This document shows, one piece after another, positions 46,187 to 54,350 of a stretch of DNA of 64,000 bases. The translations under genes were made by a program, and so were the position numbers. The notes under the pieces were generated by a model. It made no database searches. It was given only the letters and a program-made list of their open reading frames with translations, and had not been told where the DNA came from. Source of the DNA: Chitinophaga polysaccharea (lineage in GTDB: Bacteria; Bacteroidota; Bacteroidia; Chitinophagales; Chitinophagaceae); contig NZ_CABFVU010000001.1 in NCBI RefSeq assembly GCF_902150045.1, forward strand, positions 2,604,001 through 2,668,000. Direction: 5' to 3'. Numbering within the stretch: the stretch's first letter is position 1; each line of letters opens with the position of its first letter.

Positions 46187-46861
46187 TTACCGGTTAATTT
46201 TTACCCGGAAGTACTCAGTGCTGCCATACACAAGCCCCCATTGGGCAAAACCATAGGTGAGCATCACGAGGATATCGCCGGCAGGGAGTGGGCGGTAGAA
46301 TTTACCTGTGGCTATCAGCGCATCGGAGATCACGAACAATATGGCGCCAACGAGAGAATACCAGCCGGTTGGTTGCCGGCTGAAATGAAAGGCATGCAGC
46401 ACGCATTGTACCAGGAAGAAAAGCGCAATGGCATATGCAATAACGGGTACGGCCAGGCTTCCCAGCTGTGGCAGCAGGAATAAAAGGAACAGGATAATCA
46501 CTGCAGCATTCAGCAATATGTACGGATACCTGCATAAAGGCACCGGCAAATTGCTGTACCGTATTTTCAGGAAGAAGATACAATACATGATCTGCGCTAT
46601 AAAGAAGCTGCCCAGCCCGGGCAAAAACAGGTGATCGAACAACAACAGATCATCTCCCAGGGAAGAAAAAAATAAGGCAAGCAATAAAAAAATACGGAAA
46701 GAGCGGGGCATTTTTATGTTGGTATACAACGTGTACACTGCCAGTAAAATCATCAGCAGCGGTTTGGTTGCATACCGGTATTCTTCTTTGTCAAAGGCAA
46801 TCAGCAGAATATCAGCCAGTAGTACAAGGAAATAAACAATAAGGTGTTTAGGGCGCAACAT
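46187..46861 (-). CDS. YhhN-family membrane protein (lysoplasmalogenase-like)
   Basis: 224 residues, about eight membrane helices. The KPLLM motif near residue 33 and SSLGDDLLL near 67 are typical of the YhhN/TMEM86 family, whose members hydrolyse the vinyl-ether bond of lysoplasmalogens. The same activity here is inference. It precedes nadB by 20 bases on the same strand. Confidence 0.8.
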   Translation of the reverse strand: MLRPKHLIVYFLVLLADILLIAFDKEEYRYATKPLLMILLAVYTLYTNIKMPRSFRIFLLLALFFSSLGDDLLLFDHLFLPGLGSFFIAQIMYCIFFLKIRYSNLPVPLCRYPYILLNAAVIILFLLFLLPQLGSLAVPVIAYAIALFFLVQCVLHAFHFSRQPTGWYSLVGAILFVISDALIATGKFYRPLPAGDILVMLTYGFAQWGLVYGSTEYFRVKINR

Positions 46862-46900
46862 GTAAAACGGGAATTGTACCGGTAATTTACAATATTTCTC

Positions 46901-48241
46901 CTAAGTATTCAACAGGATATAAAACGTAGTGCCGTTACCGTTAATGCCGGGGCTTATCACTTTCAGCTGCCCGCCATGCATTTGTATGATCTGTTGTGAG
47001 AGGCTAAGGCCAATGCCGGATCCTTTCTTTTTGGTCGTAAAGAAGGGAATGAATATTTTGTTCATGGCCTCGGCATCAATGCCAGGGCCGTTATCAGTGA
47101 TCTCGATACAGATCTGCTGAACGTTATTAAGATATAGTTTCATACTGATGGCTGCCTGGGGAGTTTGTTCCAGTGCATCCATCGCATTTTTAACCAGGTT
47201 GATCAGCACCATCTGCAACTGCGATATATCTGCATGGATTTCCATGTTTTCGGCATCTGTTTCTACCGAAAACCGGATGCCCGCCTGTTTCATATCTGCC
47301 TGAAAAAGGCTGCTGACGGAGTTTACAAGAGATCTTACATTTACATTGGTAAACTGCGGTTGCGGAAGCGTAGTATAATCGCGGTAAGCATTTACAAAGT
47401 TCATGATCCCCTTGCTGCGGCTTTCCACTGTTTGCAGCGCTTCGCGTAAGTCGGAAATGCCTTCCTGGTGCTGTGCGCCGGGAGCAATGTCCAGGTCTAC
47501 AATTTCCTGCATGGTACCAATCAGCGACACAATAGGCGTTACGGAATTCATGATTTCATGGCGCAATATTTTGGTGAGGTTCTGCCAGGCTTCCAGTTCT
47601 TTTTTCTGCAGTTCGGAATGGATGTTCTGAATAGAAATAAGCTTGATGAGCCGGCCCTGCAAACGCACGGTGGCAGCGTGTATAGACAGTTGTTGTTCCT
47701 GTCGCGTGGCATACAGTGTTTTGTTACCGGAAGGCAGTTCCATCAGTAATTCAGCCAGGCCGGGGTGAACTGTTTTCAGCTCATGGATATTGCGTAGCCG
47801 GTAAATGCCCATCAGCCGGAAAGCGGCCGGGTTAATGAGCTCTATTTTACCTTCTGTATCAAACGACAATACGCCTATGCTGATGTGTTGTACAATAGTA
47901 TCGATATATTTCAGGTTGGCTTCTTTTTCTGCCCTGGTTTGCCGGAAGGCTTCCAGCACTTCATTGAACTGGTGGTTCAGCATACTGAAGCTTTTGCCCA
48001 GTTTGTTATCGGCGCTGAAGCGGATAGAAAAATCTTCATAGCGTATGGATTCCAGGAACAGTGTAAGCTTCCGGTTGATCCGGTTAAGATAATAGTAGAT
48101 GCCATACAGCTGGATCAATATCAGGGGGATAAGGAGGAAGGTAAGGGGTTGCATATTGTGCATATACAACCAGATGGCTGCTGTTAGGGTAGCTGCCAGC
48201 AGGATAACCCGTAAGCTGATATTAATGCTGAAGCGATTCAT
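46901..48241 (-). CDS. Membrane sensor histidine kinase (NtrB-like)
   Basis: 446 residues. Two membrane helices (about 10-28, 33-50), a HAMP-like stretch, PAS domain (about 110-205), dimerisation helix with H228 in LRHEIMNSVTP, and an HATPase domain with N-box NLVKNAMDALE, DNGPGID and GSGIGLSL. With only a short periplasmic loop it may sense the membrane. It is co-directional with the response regulator upstream and probably phosphorylates it. Confidence 0.9.
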   Translation of the reverse strand: MNRFSINISLRVILLAATLTAAIWLYMHNMQPLTFLLIPLILIQLYGIYYYLNRINRKLTLFLESIRYEDFSIRFSADNKLGKSFSMLNHQFNEVLEAFRQTRAEKEANLKYIDTIVQHISIGVLSFDTEGKIELINPAAFRLMGIYRLRNIHELKTVHPGLAELLMELPSGNKTLYATRQEQQLSIHAATVRLQGRLIKLISIQNIHSELQKKELEAWQNLTKILRHEIMNSVTPIVSLIGTMQEIVDLDIAPGAQHQEGISDLREALQTVESRSKGIMNFVNAYRDYTTLPQPQFTNVNVRSLVNSVSSLFQADMKQAGIRFSVETDAENMEIHADISQLQMVLINLVKNAMDALEQTPQAAISMKLYLNNVQQICIEITDNGPGIDAEAMNKIFIPFFTTKKKGSGIGLSLSQQIIQMHGGQLKVISPGINGNGTTFYILLNT

Positions 48242-48258
48242 GGTTTTAAGAGCTTAAA

Positions 48259-48360
48259 GCAGAAAGCGGAAAGCAAAAAAGCTATTGTTTTGGAAAAATA
48301 AAAGCGTATCGTTAAACATATTATGCAGGAGCTTTTTGCTTTACCCCTTCTGCTTTCTGC
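48259..48360. repeat. Inverted GCAGAAAGC / GCTTTCTGC repeat between regulator and kinase
   Basis: GCAGAAAGC at 48259-48267 faces GCTTTCTGC at 48352-48360, with a second inverted pair AAGCAAAAA/GCTTTTTGC inside. In the minus-strand transcript the inner copies form a hairpin followed by a T-rich stretch, a possible attenuator between response-regulator and kinase genes. Confidence 0.5.
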
Positions 48361-49733
48361 TATAGGTTATATTTTTCCAGTCGTCTGTAAAGTGCGGCCC
48401 TGCTGAGCCCCAGTTCTTTGGCAGCTTCCGTGATGTTACCATTACATTTTTTCATGGCCTGTGAAATAATGTTCCGCTCCATTTCTTCCAGGTTATAGCC
48501 CGTATCCATCGACTGGTCGGAGTTGTTGTTACTTTTCACAAACACATCTTTAGGCTGAAGGGTTTTTCCCTGCGACAGGATCACTGCTCTTTCCAATGCG
48601 TGCTGCAGCTCGCGGATATTGCCTGGCCAATCGTACCGTTGTAACTGGGTAATGAGTGATTCATGCATGCTGTTTACCGGGCGTTTGTATTTATCGCGGT
48701 ACAGCTGCAGGAAATGTTCTGCCAGCGGGATGATATCTTCCACCCGTTCGCGCAGTGGCGGCAGTTGTATTTCGATGGTATTGATGCGGTAGAGCAGATC
48801 CTGCCTGAACAGGTGTTGCGCAGCCATATGTGAAATGTTGCGGTTGGTAGCGCAGATCAGTCTAACGTCAATGGGTATACTTTTATTGGAGCCTACTTTT
48901 GTAACGGACCTGTTTTGCAGTACGGTAAGCAGTTTGGCCTGGAAGGGGATAGAGATATTCCCGATCTCATCCAGGAAAATGGTGCCGCCGTTGGCTTCTT
49001 CGAACCGGCCGGCGCGGTCTTCACGGGCGTCGGTGAAGGCGCCTTTTACATGGCCGAACAGCTCACTTTCAAACAGGGTTTCGCTGATAGCGCCAAGGTC
49101 AACGCTAACAAAGGGTTTGTTGCTGCGGTTCGACTGGGCGTGGATCTGCCGGGCGAGCATATCTTTACCTGTGCCGTTTTCACCAAGGATGAGGATATTG
49201 GCGTCTGTGGCGGCTACCCTGGACACGGTATCAAATACTGTAAGCATGCCCGGGCTTTTACCGATTACCTGGTTGCCCGGATGATGTACGGCAGCAGGCG
49301 GTTTATCCTGTTGAGCGGCACGTTTGTTATAGGCATTCTGGATGGTGGCCAGGAGCTTTTCGTTTTCCCAGGGCTTGAGCACAAAATCAACAGCGCCGGC
49401 CTTGATGGCTCTTACGGCCATTTCCACGTCGCCGTAGGCGGTGAATAAAACAACTGCCGTTTCCGGTTTTATGTCCAGGATACGGTCCAGCCATTCAAAG
49501 CCTTCCTTGCCGCTGCTCAGGTCGCGCGTGAAGTTCATATCCAGCAGGATCACATCGTAATCGAAGTTGGACACGAGATAGGGTATTTTCTGCGGATTCT
49601 TCTCAAAATCAACCTGTTCGAAGTGTCTTTTGAGTAACAGGCGGGCAGCACGTAAAACATCCACATCATCATCAACAATTAAAATTTTTCCTGGTTGCAT
49701 GGTAGTCATATGCGAATGGTGAATAGTTGACAA
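48360..49733 (-). CDS. Sigma-54-dependent NtrC-type response regulator
   Basis: 457 residues. Receiver domain about 15-130 with D65 phosphoacceptor and K120; AAA+ domain about 155-395 with Walker A GENGTGKD (184-191), the sigma-54 contact loop GAFTDA (231-236; canonical GAFTGA, here G5 is D), Walker B TIFLDEIG (251-258); a C-terminal Fis-type HTH (ITEAAKELGLSRAALYRRL). Starts at residues 9 or 12 are also possible. It is divergent from the transport operon whose upstream region carries a dyad array and sigma-54-like promoter. Confidence 0.93.
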   Translation of the reverse strand: MSTIHHSHMTTMQPGKILIVDDDVDVLRAARLLLKRHFEQVDFEKNPQKIPYLVSNFDYDVILLDMNFTRDLSSGKEGFEWLDRILDIKPETAVVLFTAYGDVEMAVRAIKAGAVDFVLKPWENEKLLATIQNAYNKRAAQQDKPPAAVHHPGNQVIGKSPGMLTVFDTVSRVAATDANILILGENGTGKDMLARQIHAQSNRSNKPFVSVDLGAISETLFESELFGHVKGAFTDAREDRAGRFEEANGGTIFLDEIGNISIPFQAKLLTVLQNRSVTKVGSNKSIPIDVRLICATNRNISHMAAQHLFRQDLLYRINTIEIQLPPLRERVEDIIPLAEHFLQLYRDKYKRPVNSMHESLITQLQRYDWPGNIRELQHALERAVILSQGKTLQPKDVFVKSNNNSDQSMDTGYNLEEMERNIISQAMKKCNGNITEAAKELGLSRAALYRRLEKYNL

Positions 49734-49785
49734 TATTAAACAAAGATTTTTTCAAACCCACAGCTAATTTCAGGAACTTTTAAAA

Positions 49786-49823
49786 GTGTCCGATTATGGA
49801 CACCGCTTGTCCGGCAAAGGACG
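49786..49823. promoter_or_regulatory. Paired dyads, probable upstream activator sites for the NtrC-type regulator
   Basis: A perfect dyad GTGTCC-N6-GGACAC at 49786-49803 and a second, slightly imperfect TGTCC-N6-GGACG at 49808-49823. Their centres are 21 bp apart, two helical turns, so both lie on one face of the helix. They are about 80-115 bases upstream of the likely transcription start. Confidence 0.7.
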
Positions 49824-49875
49824 TTTTTTTTAATCGTTTTTCGTTGAAAACGTTGCTAGTAAAGTGTTTTCAGCT

Positions 49876-49891
49876 TTGGCATGTGGATTGA
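49876..49891 (+). promoter_or_regulatory. Sigma-54-like -24/-12 promoter before the transport operon
   Basis: TTGGCATG-N4-TTGA has the GG (49878-49879) and the G of the -12 element (49890) at the standard 10-base spacing; consensus is TGGCAC-N5-TTGC. The -12 ends GA in place of GC, a mild mismatch. It lies 35 bases before ATG 49926. Confidence 0.6.
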
Positions 49892-49925
49892 CTTTCTCCG
49901 GGCAGCAAACTTTTCGCTAAAAAAC

Positions 49926-51173
49926 ATGGACAGAAAATTAGAAAAGAAGTTTTGGAATAAAAAGCGCATCCTGATGATAGGTGGTGGCGCCGCGGTAGTA
50001 ATGCTGCTGTTGTATACGCTGCTTTTTGCGGATCACCGGGCTACCCTGAATGTAGAAAAGGACAAGATCACCATCTCTACAGTAAAGAAAGGAACCTTTG
50101 ATGTATATATTGCCGTTACCGCGGTAGTAATGCCCCTGAAAACCATCCGCCTGGATGCCATTGAAGGCGGATATGTGAGCCGGAAATACCTGGAGGGGGG
50201 AAGCATGGTAAAAGAAGGTGATTCTATCCTGCGGCTGGATAACCAGCACATGATGATGGACTTCGTAAACCATGAAACAGAGATCTACCGCTTACGTAAT
50301 GAGCTGCAGAATACCCGCCTGAGCATCCGCCAGCAGGAGTTCACCATGCAACAGACTATCTCGGACATTGATGCCAAAATAGAAGCTGCGCAGGATCTGT
50401 ACGACCGGAACAAGCAACTGGTGGAAGAGAAGATCGTGGCCCGACAGGAGTTTAATAAAAACAAGTTTGAACTGGAAGGGCTCCTGCGTCAGAGAGACAT
50501 CCAGCTGCAATCCCAGAAATACCAGCAGGACAATGCCAAAATGCAGATAACCCAGCTGGAGGGCACCCTGGCCAGAACCCAGCGCAACCTTGACCTGATG
50601 AGGGAAAATCTGAACAGCCTGATTGTGCGCGCCCCTGTTTCCGGGCAGCTTTCTTCCATTGATGTGGAAGTAGGGTCCAGCATCACCGCCGGGCAGAATA
50701 TCGGCCAGATCGATGACCTGAACGGTTTTAAGTTACGTGCCGATATTGATGAACACTATGTTTCCCAGGTATTTGCAGGGCTGAAAGCCACCTTTGAATT
50801 TGATGGTAAATCCTACGATATGGTGGTTACCAAGGTATATCCGGAGGTAAAAAGCGGCCGTTTCCAGGCGGATATGACCTTTGAAAAGAATATGCCTGAA
50901 GGCATCCGCCGCGGACAATCATCTCCTATCCGTCTTGTATTGGGCAAGTCGGCCGAAGCCATCCTTTTACCGCTCGGCGGCTTTTTCTCCGATACCGGTG
51001 GCAACTGGGTATATGTAGTGGATAAAAGCGGCAACCGTGCAGTAAAACGGAATATTTCGCTGGGCCGTAAAAATCCGCTATATTTTGAAGTACTGGAAGG
51101 CCTGCAGCCAGGCGACCAGGTAATTACTTCCTCTTATGAGAATTTCGGAAACAAAGATGTTTTATCTTTTTAG
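49926..51173 (+). CDS. HlyD/MacA-type membrane fusion protein
   Basis: 415 residues from ATG 49926 (MDRKLEKKFWNKKR); an upstream ATG at 49881 lies in the promoter and is not used here. Cytoplasmic basic start, one membrane helix about 16-34, beta-barrel/lipoyl halves (about 60-130 and 240-280) around a long coiled coil (about 130-235), and C-terminal barrel (YVVDKSGNRAVKRNISLG). It links inner-membrane ABC transporter and outer-membrane pore. It opens the operon with ATPase and six permeases. Confidence 0.88.
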   Translation: MDRKLEKKFWNKKRILMIGGGAAVVMLLLYTLLFADHRATLNVEKDKITISTVKKGTFDVYIAVTAVVMPLKTIRLDAIEGGYVSRKYLEGGSMVKEGDSILRLDNQHMMMDFVNHETEIYRLRNELQNTRLSIRQQEFTMQQTISDIDAKIEAAQDLYDRNKQLVEEKIVARQEFNKNKFELEGLLRQRDIQLQSQKYQQDNAKMQITQLEGTLARTQRNLDLMRENLNSLIVRAPVSGQLSSIDVEVGSSITAGQNIGQIDDLNGFKLRADIDEHYVSQVFAGLKATFEFDGKSYDMVVTKVYPEVKSGRFQADMTFEKNMPEGIRRGQSSPIRLVLGKSAEAILLPLGGFFSDTGGNWVYVVDKSGNRAVKRNISLGRKNPLYFEVLEGLQPGDQVITSSYENFGNKDVLSF

Positions 51174-51220
51174 TATTCATCCATTTTTTTATAAACTAGT
51201 ATTTAAAATCACAAACACTT

Positions 51221-51910
51221 ATGATACGCACTGTTAACTTACAGAAGCTGTTTACAACAGAAGAGGTAGAAACCACCGCCCTCAACGGTATTAACATGGA
51301 AGTGCAGGATGGGGAATTTGTAGCGATCATGGGGCCCTCCGGTTGCGGCAAATCTACTTTGCTGAACATTTTGGGCCTGCTCGACAACCCCAGCGATGGT
51401 GAGTACCACTTCTGGGATAAGGAGGTAGCGCGTATGAGTGAAAGACAAAGAGCCCAGCTCCGCAAGGGCTCCATTGGATTTGTATTCCAGAGCTTTAACC
51501 TCATCGATGAGTTAACAGTGTTTGAGAATGTAGAGTTACCCCTGCTGTACCTGAAAGTACCTGCCGCTGAAAGAAAAATAAAGGTGGAAGAAGTACTGGA
51601 ACGCATGAACATCATGCACCGTCGCAATCACTTCCCCCAACAACTGTCCGGTGGTCAGCAACAAAGGGTGGCCATTGCCCGCGCCGTAGTGGCCAAACCC
51701 AACCTGATCCTGGCGGATGAGCCCACGGGTAACCTGGATTCCACCAACGGGGAAGAGGTAATGAAACTGTTGCAGGAGCTGAACAATGCTGGTACTACCC
51801 TGATCATGGTAACGCACTCCCCGTACGATGCCGGGTTTGCGCACCGTATTATCAACCTGTTCGATGGACGCGTGGTAACTGAGAATATCAAGGAACAGTT
51901 TCATGTGTGA
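51221..51910 (+). CDS. MacB/LolD-type ABC transporter ATP-binding protein
   Basis: 229 residues, one nucleotide-binding domain. Walker A GPSGCGKST at 38-46, Q-loop FVFQSFNLIDELT, signature LSGGQ 142-146, Walker B LILADEPTG about 162-170, switch His in MVTHSPYDAG. All motors are intact. This single ATPase precedes six permease genes and presumably powers each of them, perhaps as shared subunit. Confidence 0.95.
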   Translation: MIRTVNLQKLFTTEEVETTALNGINMEVQDGEFVAIMGPSGCGKSTLLNILGLLDNPSDGEYHFWDKEVARMSERQRAQLRKGSIGFVFQSFNLIDELTVFENVELPLLYLKVPAAERKIKVEEVLERMNIMHRRNHFPQQLSGGQQQRVAIARAVVAKPNLILADEPTGNLDSTNGEEVMKLLQELNNAGTTLIMVTHSPYDAGFAHRIINLFDGRVVTENIKEQFHV

Positions 51911-51939
51911 TTTTTTTTCCGCCATTCTAAAACCACATC

Positions 51940-54348
51940 ATGATGTTTCGGAATTATTTCAAAATTGCTGTCCGCCATTTACAGCGCCACAAGCTTATTA
52001 CGGTGATCAACATTTCCGGGCTTGCAGTAGGCATGGCCTGCTGTATACTGATTGCGCTGTATGTGCGTGATGAGCTGAGTTTTGACAGGTTCCATCATAA
52101 CGCGGATAATATTTACCGCGTTACCACTCAATCCATACGACAGGCAGGTACTGCGGAATATGGCGCTGCCACCCAGTTTCCAATTGGCCCCAACCTGAAA
52201 AAGGATATCAGCAGCATAAAAGAAGCTGTGCGTATTTTCGCGCCGGGAAATACGCTTTATACAGTGGGTGATAAAAAGATCTGGGAAGAAAATTCCGGGT
52301 TTGTAGATGAAGCCTTTTTCCAGATGTTCAATTATCCTTTGCTGGAAGGCAATTCTGCCACTGTTTTAAAAGAACCCTATTCCATTGTACTTACCGAATC
52401 TGCTGCAAAAAAATATTTTGGGAATACGTCACCCATCGGAAAGCTGATCAAGGTAGGCAATGCCTATAGTTGTACGGTAACCGGTGTGGCAAAAGATTTT
52501 CCTGCGAATACGGATCTCCGGATGACCATGATGGTATCGCTTTCCACCATGCTCAAAGAAGCATTAAAAGGTGGAAATGATATGGAAGCCCAGTGGTTTA
52601 TGTTCAGCAATAATGTTACTTATGTACAGCTAAATGATCATACAGATCCCGCTAAGCTCACTAAAGAACTGCAAACATTTGTTTCTGCCCATATCGGTGG
52701 AATACTGAAACGGCATAATATACAATTTGCATTGGAGCTGCAGCCTATCCGGAATGTACATCTGCACCCGGAAGGCGATAGAGGTCTTGATAATTCCCCG
52801 CTGATCTGGCTGTATATCGCTATTGCTGTTTTCCTGATCCTCATTGCCTGTATCAATTTTATGAACCTTACCACGGCAAGGGCCCATGAAAGAGCGAGGG
52901 AAGTAGGACTACGAAAAGTACTGGGCGCCGAAAGAAAGAGCCTTATCCTGCAGTTCCTCACGGAATCGCTGGTGATCAGTGTTATTTCTTTCCTGCTGGC
53001 TATTCTGCTGGTGGGGTTGGTGATGCCCCTGTTTAACACACTTACCGGCAAAAACCTGTTGTTGCTTTCTTCTGCAGATAGTTTTTTATATGGTGGTTTA
53101 TTATTGCTGGTGCTGGTTGTTGGCCTTATCGCCGGCAGTTATCCGGCGCTTTATTTATCCGGGCTGATACCTGTGCGGGTATTGAAAGGCAATTTTATTA
53201 CTTCAAGTTCACGGGTGTTCATCCGCCGCGGACTGGTAGTAGCGCAGTTTGCTGTTGCGGTGGCGCTTATCATCTCCACTGTTGTTGTATTCTCCCAGCT
53301 CCGTTACTGGCAAACAAAGAATCTTGGGTTCGATAAAGAACATCTTGTAAATGTATACCTCTCTGGTGTGGATGGCGCTAAAACAACATTGTTGAAAACG
53401 GCTTTCCTAAACCAATCCGGCGTACAGCAGGCCTCTATGCATAATTTTTTAATGGGTAGCGGCGTGTTTAATAATAATCCTGTGGTACGTGAAGGGCAGG
53501 ATGATAAAGACGGCTTTGTAGCCGGGATTATCCAGTCGGACTTCGACCTGCTTAAAACAACCGGTATCAGGCTGGTGGCCGGCCGTGATTTTAACCCGGC
53601 ACTGTCAACCGATTCAACTGATGCCTATATCATTAACCAGGCAGCCGCGAAACAACTGGGATTTAAGGACGACGCTGTAGGAAAAAGAATTGAGTGGAGG
53701 CCCGGATATATGAGCAGGCACGGCACTATTATAGGCGTAGTGGAAGATTTTAACCTCCGCTCCCTGCAATCACCGGTTGATCCTATCATTTACATGGTAA
53801 GGCAGGATGAAGTAGCCATTATCACCCTGCGGCTGGCTGCAGGCGATCAGAAGGCCATCATGAAGCGTGTGGAATCGGCCTGGAACAGTATTATTGCTGA
53901 TGTGCCGTTTAATTTCACCTTTGTGGAAGATGATATCCAGGCACGGTATGTTTCGGAACGCACGTTAGGAAAGTTATTTGGTATTTTCTCCGGCCTCGCC
54001 ATCTTTATAGCCTGTATGGGCCTGCTGGGATTGTCTATGCTCATTTCCCGGCAACGCACAAAAGAAATAGGTATCCGTAAAGTACTGGGTGCTTCTGTTG
54101 CCAATATTTCCCTGTTGTTATCGAAAGATTTTCTCAAACTGGTTTTGATAGGAATCTGTATTGCTTCTCCCATAGCCTGGTACGGCATGGAAAAATGGCT
54201 GCAGCATTTTGCATTCAGGATACATATCGAGTGGTGGGTATTTGTGCTCACTGCCGTTATTGTGGTGCTGATTGCATTGGGAACAGTCAGTTTTCAGTCG
54301 GTCAGATCGGCATTAATGAACCCGGTTAAATCACTTAGATCTGAATAA
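51940..54348 (+). CDS. FtsX/MacB-type ABC permease 1 of 6
   Basis: 802 residues. N-terminal helix (about 20-42), periplasmic MacB_PCD domain (50-275), three FtsX-core helices (about 282-410), another helix (about 430-450), second periplasmic domain, and a final FtsX core (about 680-800). The tandem 8-helix layout is typical of Bacteroidota. The C-terminus has SLLLSKDFLKLVLIGI and ends VNPVKSLRSE-like. It follows the ATPase by 29 bases. Substrate unknown. Confidence 0.92.
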   Translation: MMFRNYFKIAVRHLQRHKLITVINISGLAVGMACCILIALYVRDELSFDRFHHNADNIYRVTTQSIRQAGTAEYGAATQFPIGPNLKKDISSIKEAVRIFAPGNTLYTVGDKKIWEENSGFVDEAFFQMFNYPLLEGNSATVLKEPYSIVLTESAAKKYFGNTSPIGKLIKVGNAYSCTVTGVAKDFPANTDLRMTMMVSLSTMLKEALKGGNDMEAQWFMFSNNVTYVQLNDHTDPAKLTKELQTFVSAHIGGILKRHNIQFALELQPIRNVHLHPEGDRGLDNSPLIWLYIAIAVFLILIACINFMNLTTARAHERAREVGLRKVLGAERKSLILQFLTESLVISVISFLLAILLVGLVMPLFNTLTGKNLLLLSSADSFLYGGLLLLVLVVGLIAGSYPALYLSGLIPVRVLKGNFITSSSRVFIRRGLVVAQFAVAVALIISTVVVFSQLRYWQTKNLGFDKEHLVNVYLSGVDGAKTTLLKTAFLNQSGVQQASMHNFLMGSGVFNNNPVVREGQDDKDGFVAGIIQSDFDLLKTTGIRLVAGRDFNPALSTDSTDAYIINQAAAKQLGFKDDAVGKRIEWRPGYMSRHGTIIGVVEDFNLRSLQSPVDPIIYMVRQDEVAIITLRLAAGDQKAIMKRVESAWNSIIADVPFNFTFVEDDIQARYVSERTLGKLFGIFSGLAIFIACMGLLGLSMLISRQRTKEIGIRKVLGASVANISLLLSKDFLKLVLIGICIASPIAWYGMEKWLQHFAFRIHIEWWVFVLTAVIVVLIALGTVSFQSVRSALMNPVKSLRSE

Positions 54349-54350
54349 AC

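Noticed and set aside
49881..49925. Upstream ATG of the membrane-fusion gene
   Set aside because: It lies inside the sigma-54-like promoter, and the extra 15 residues do not resemble the basic start typical of the family.
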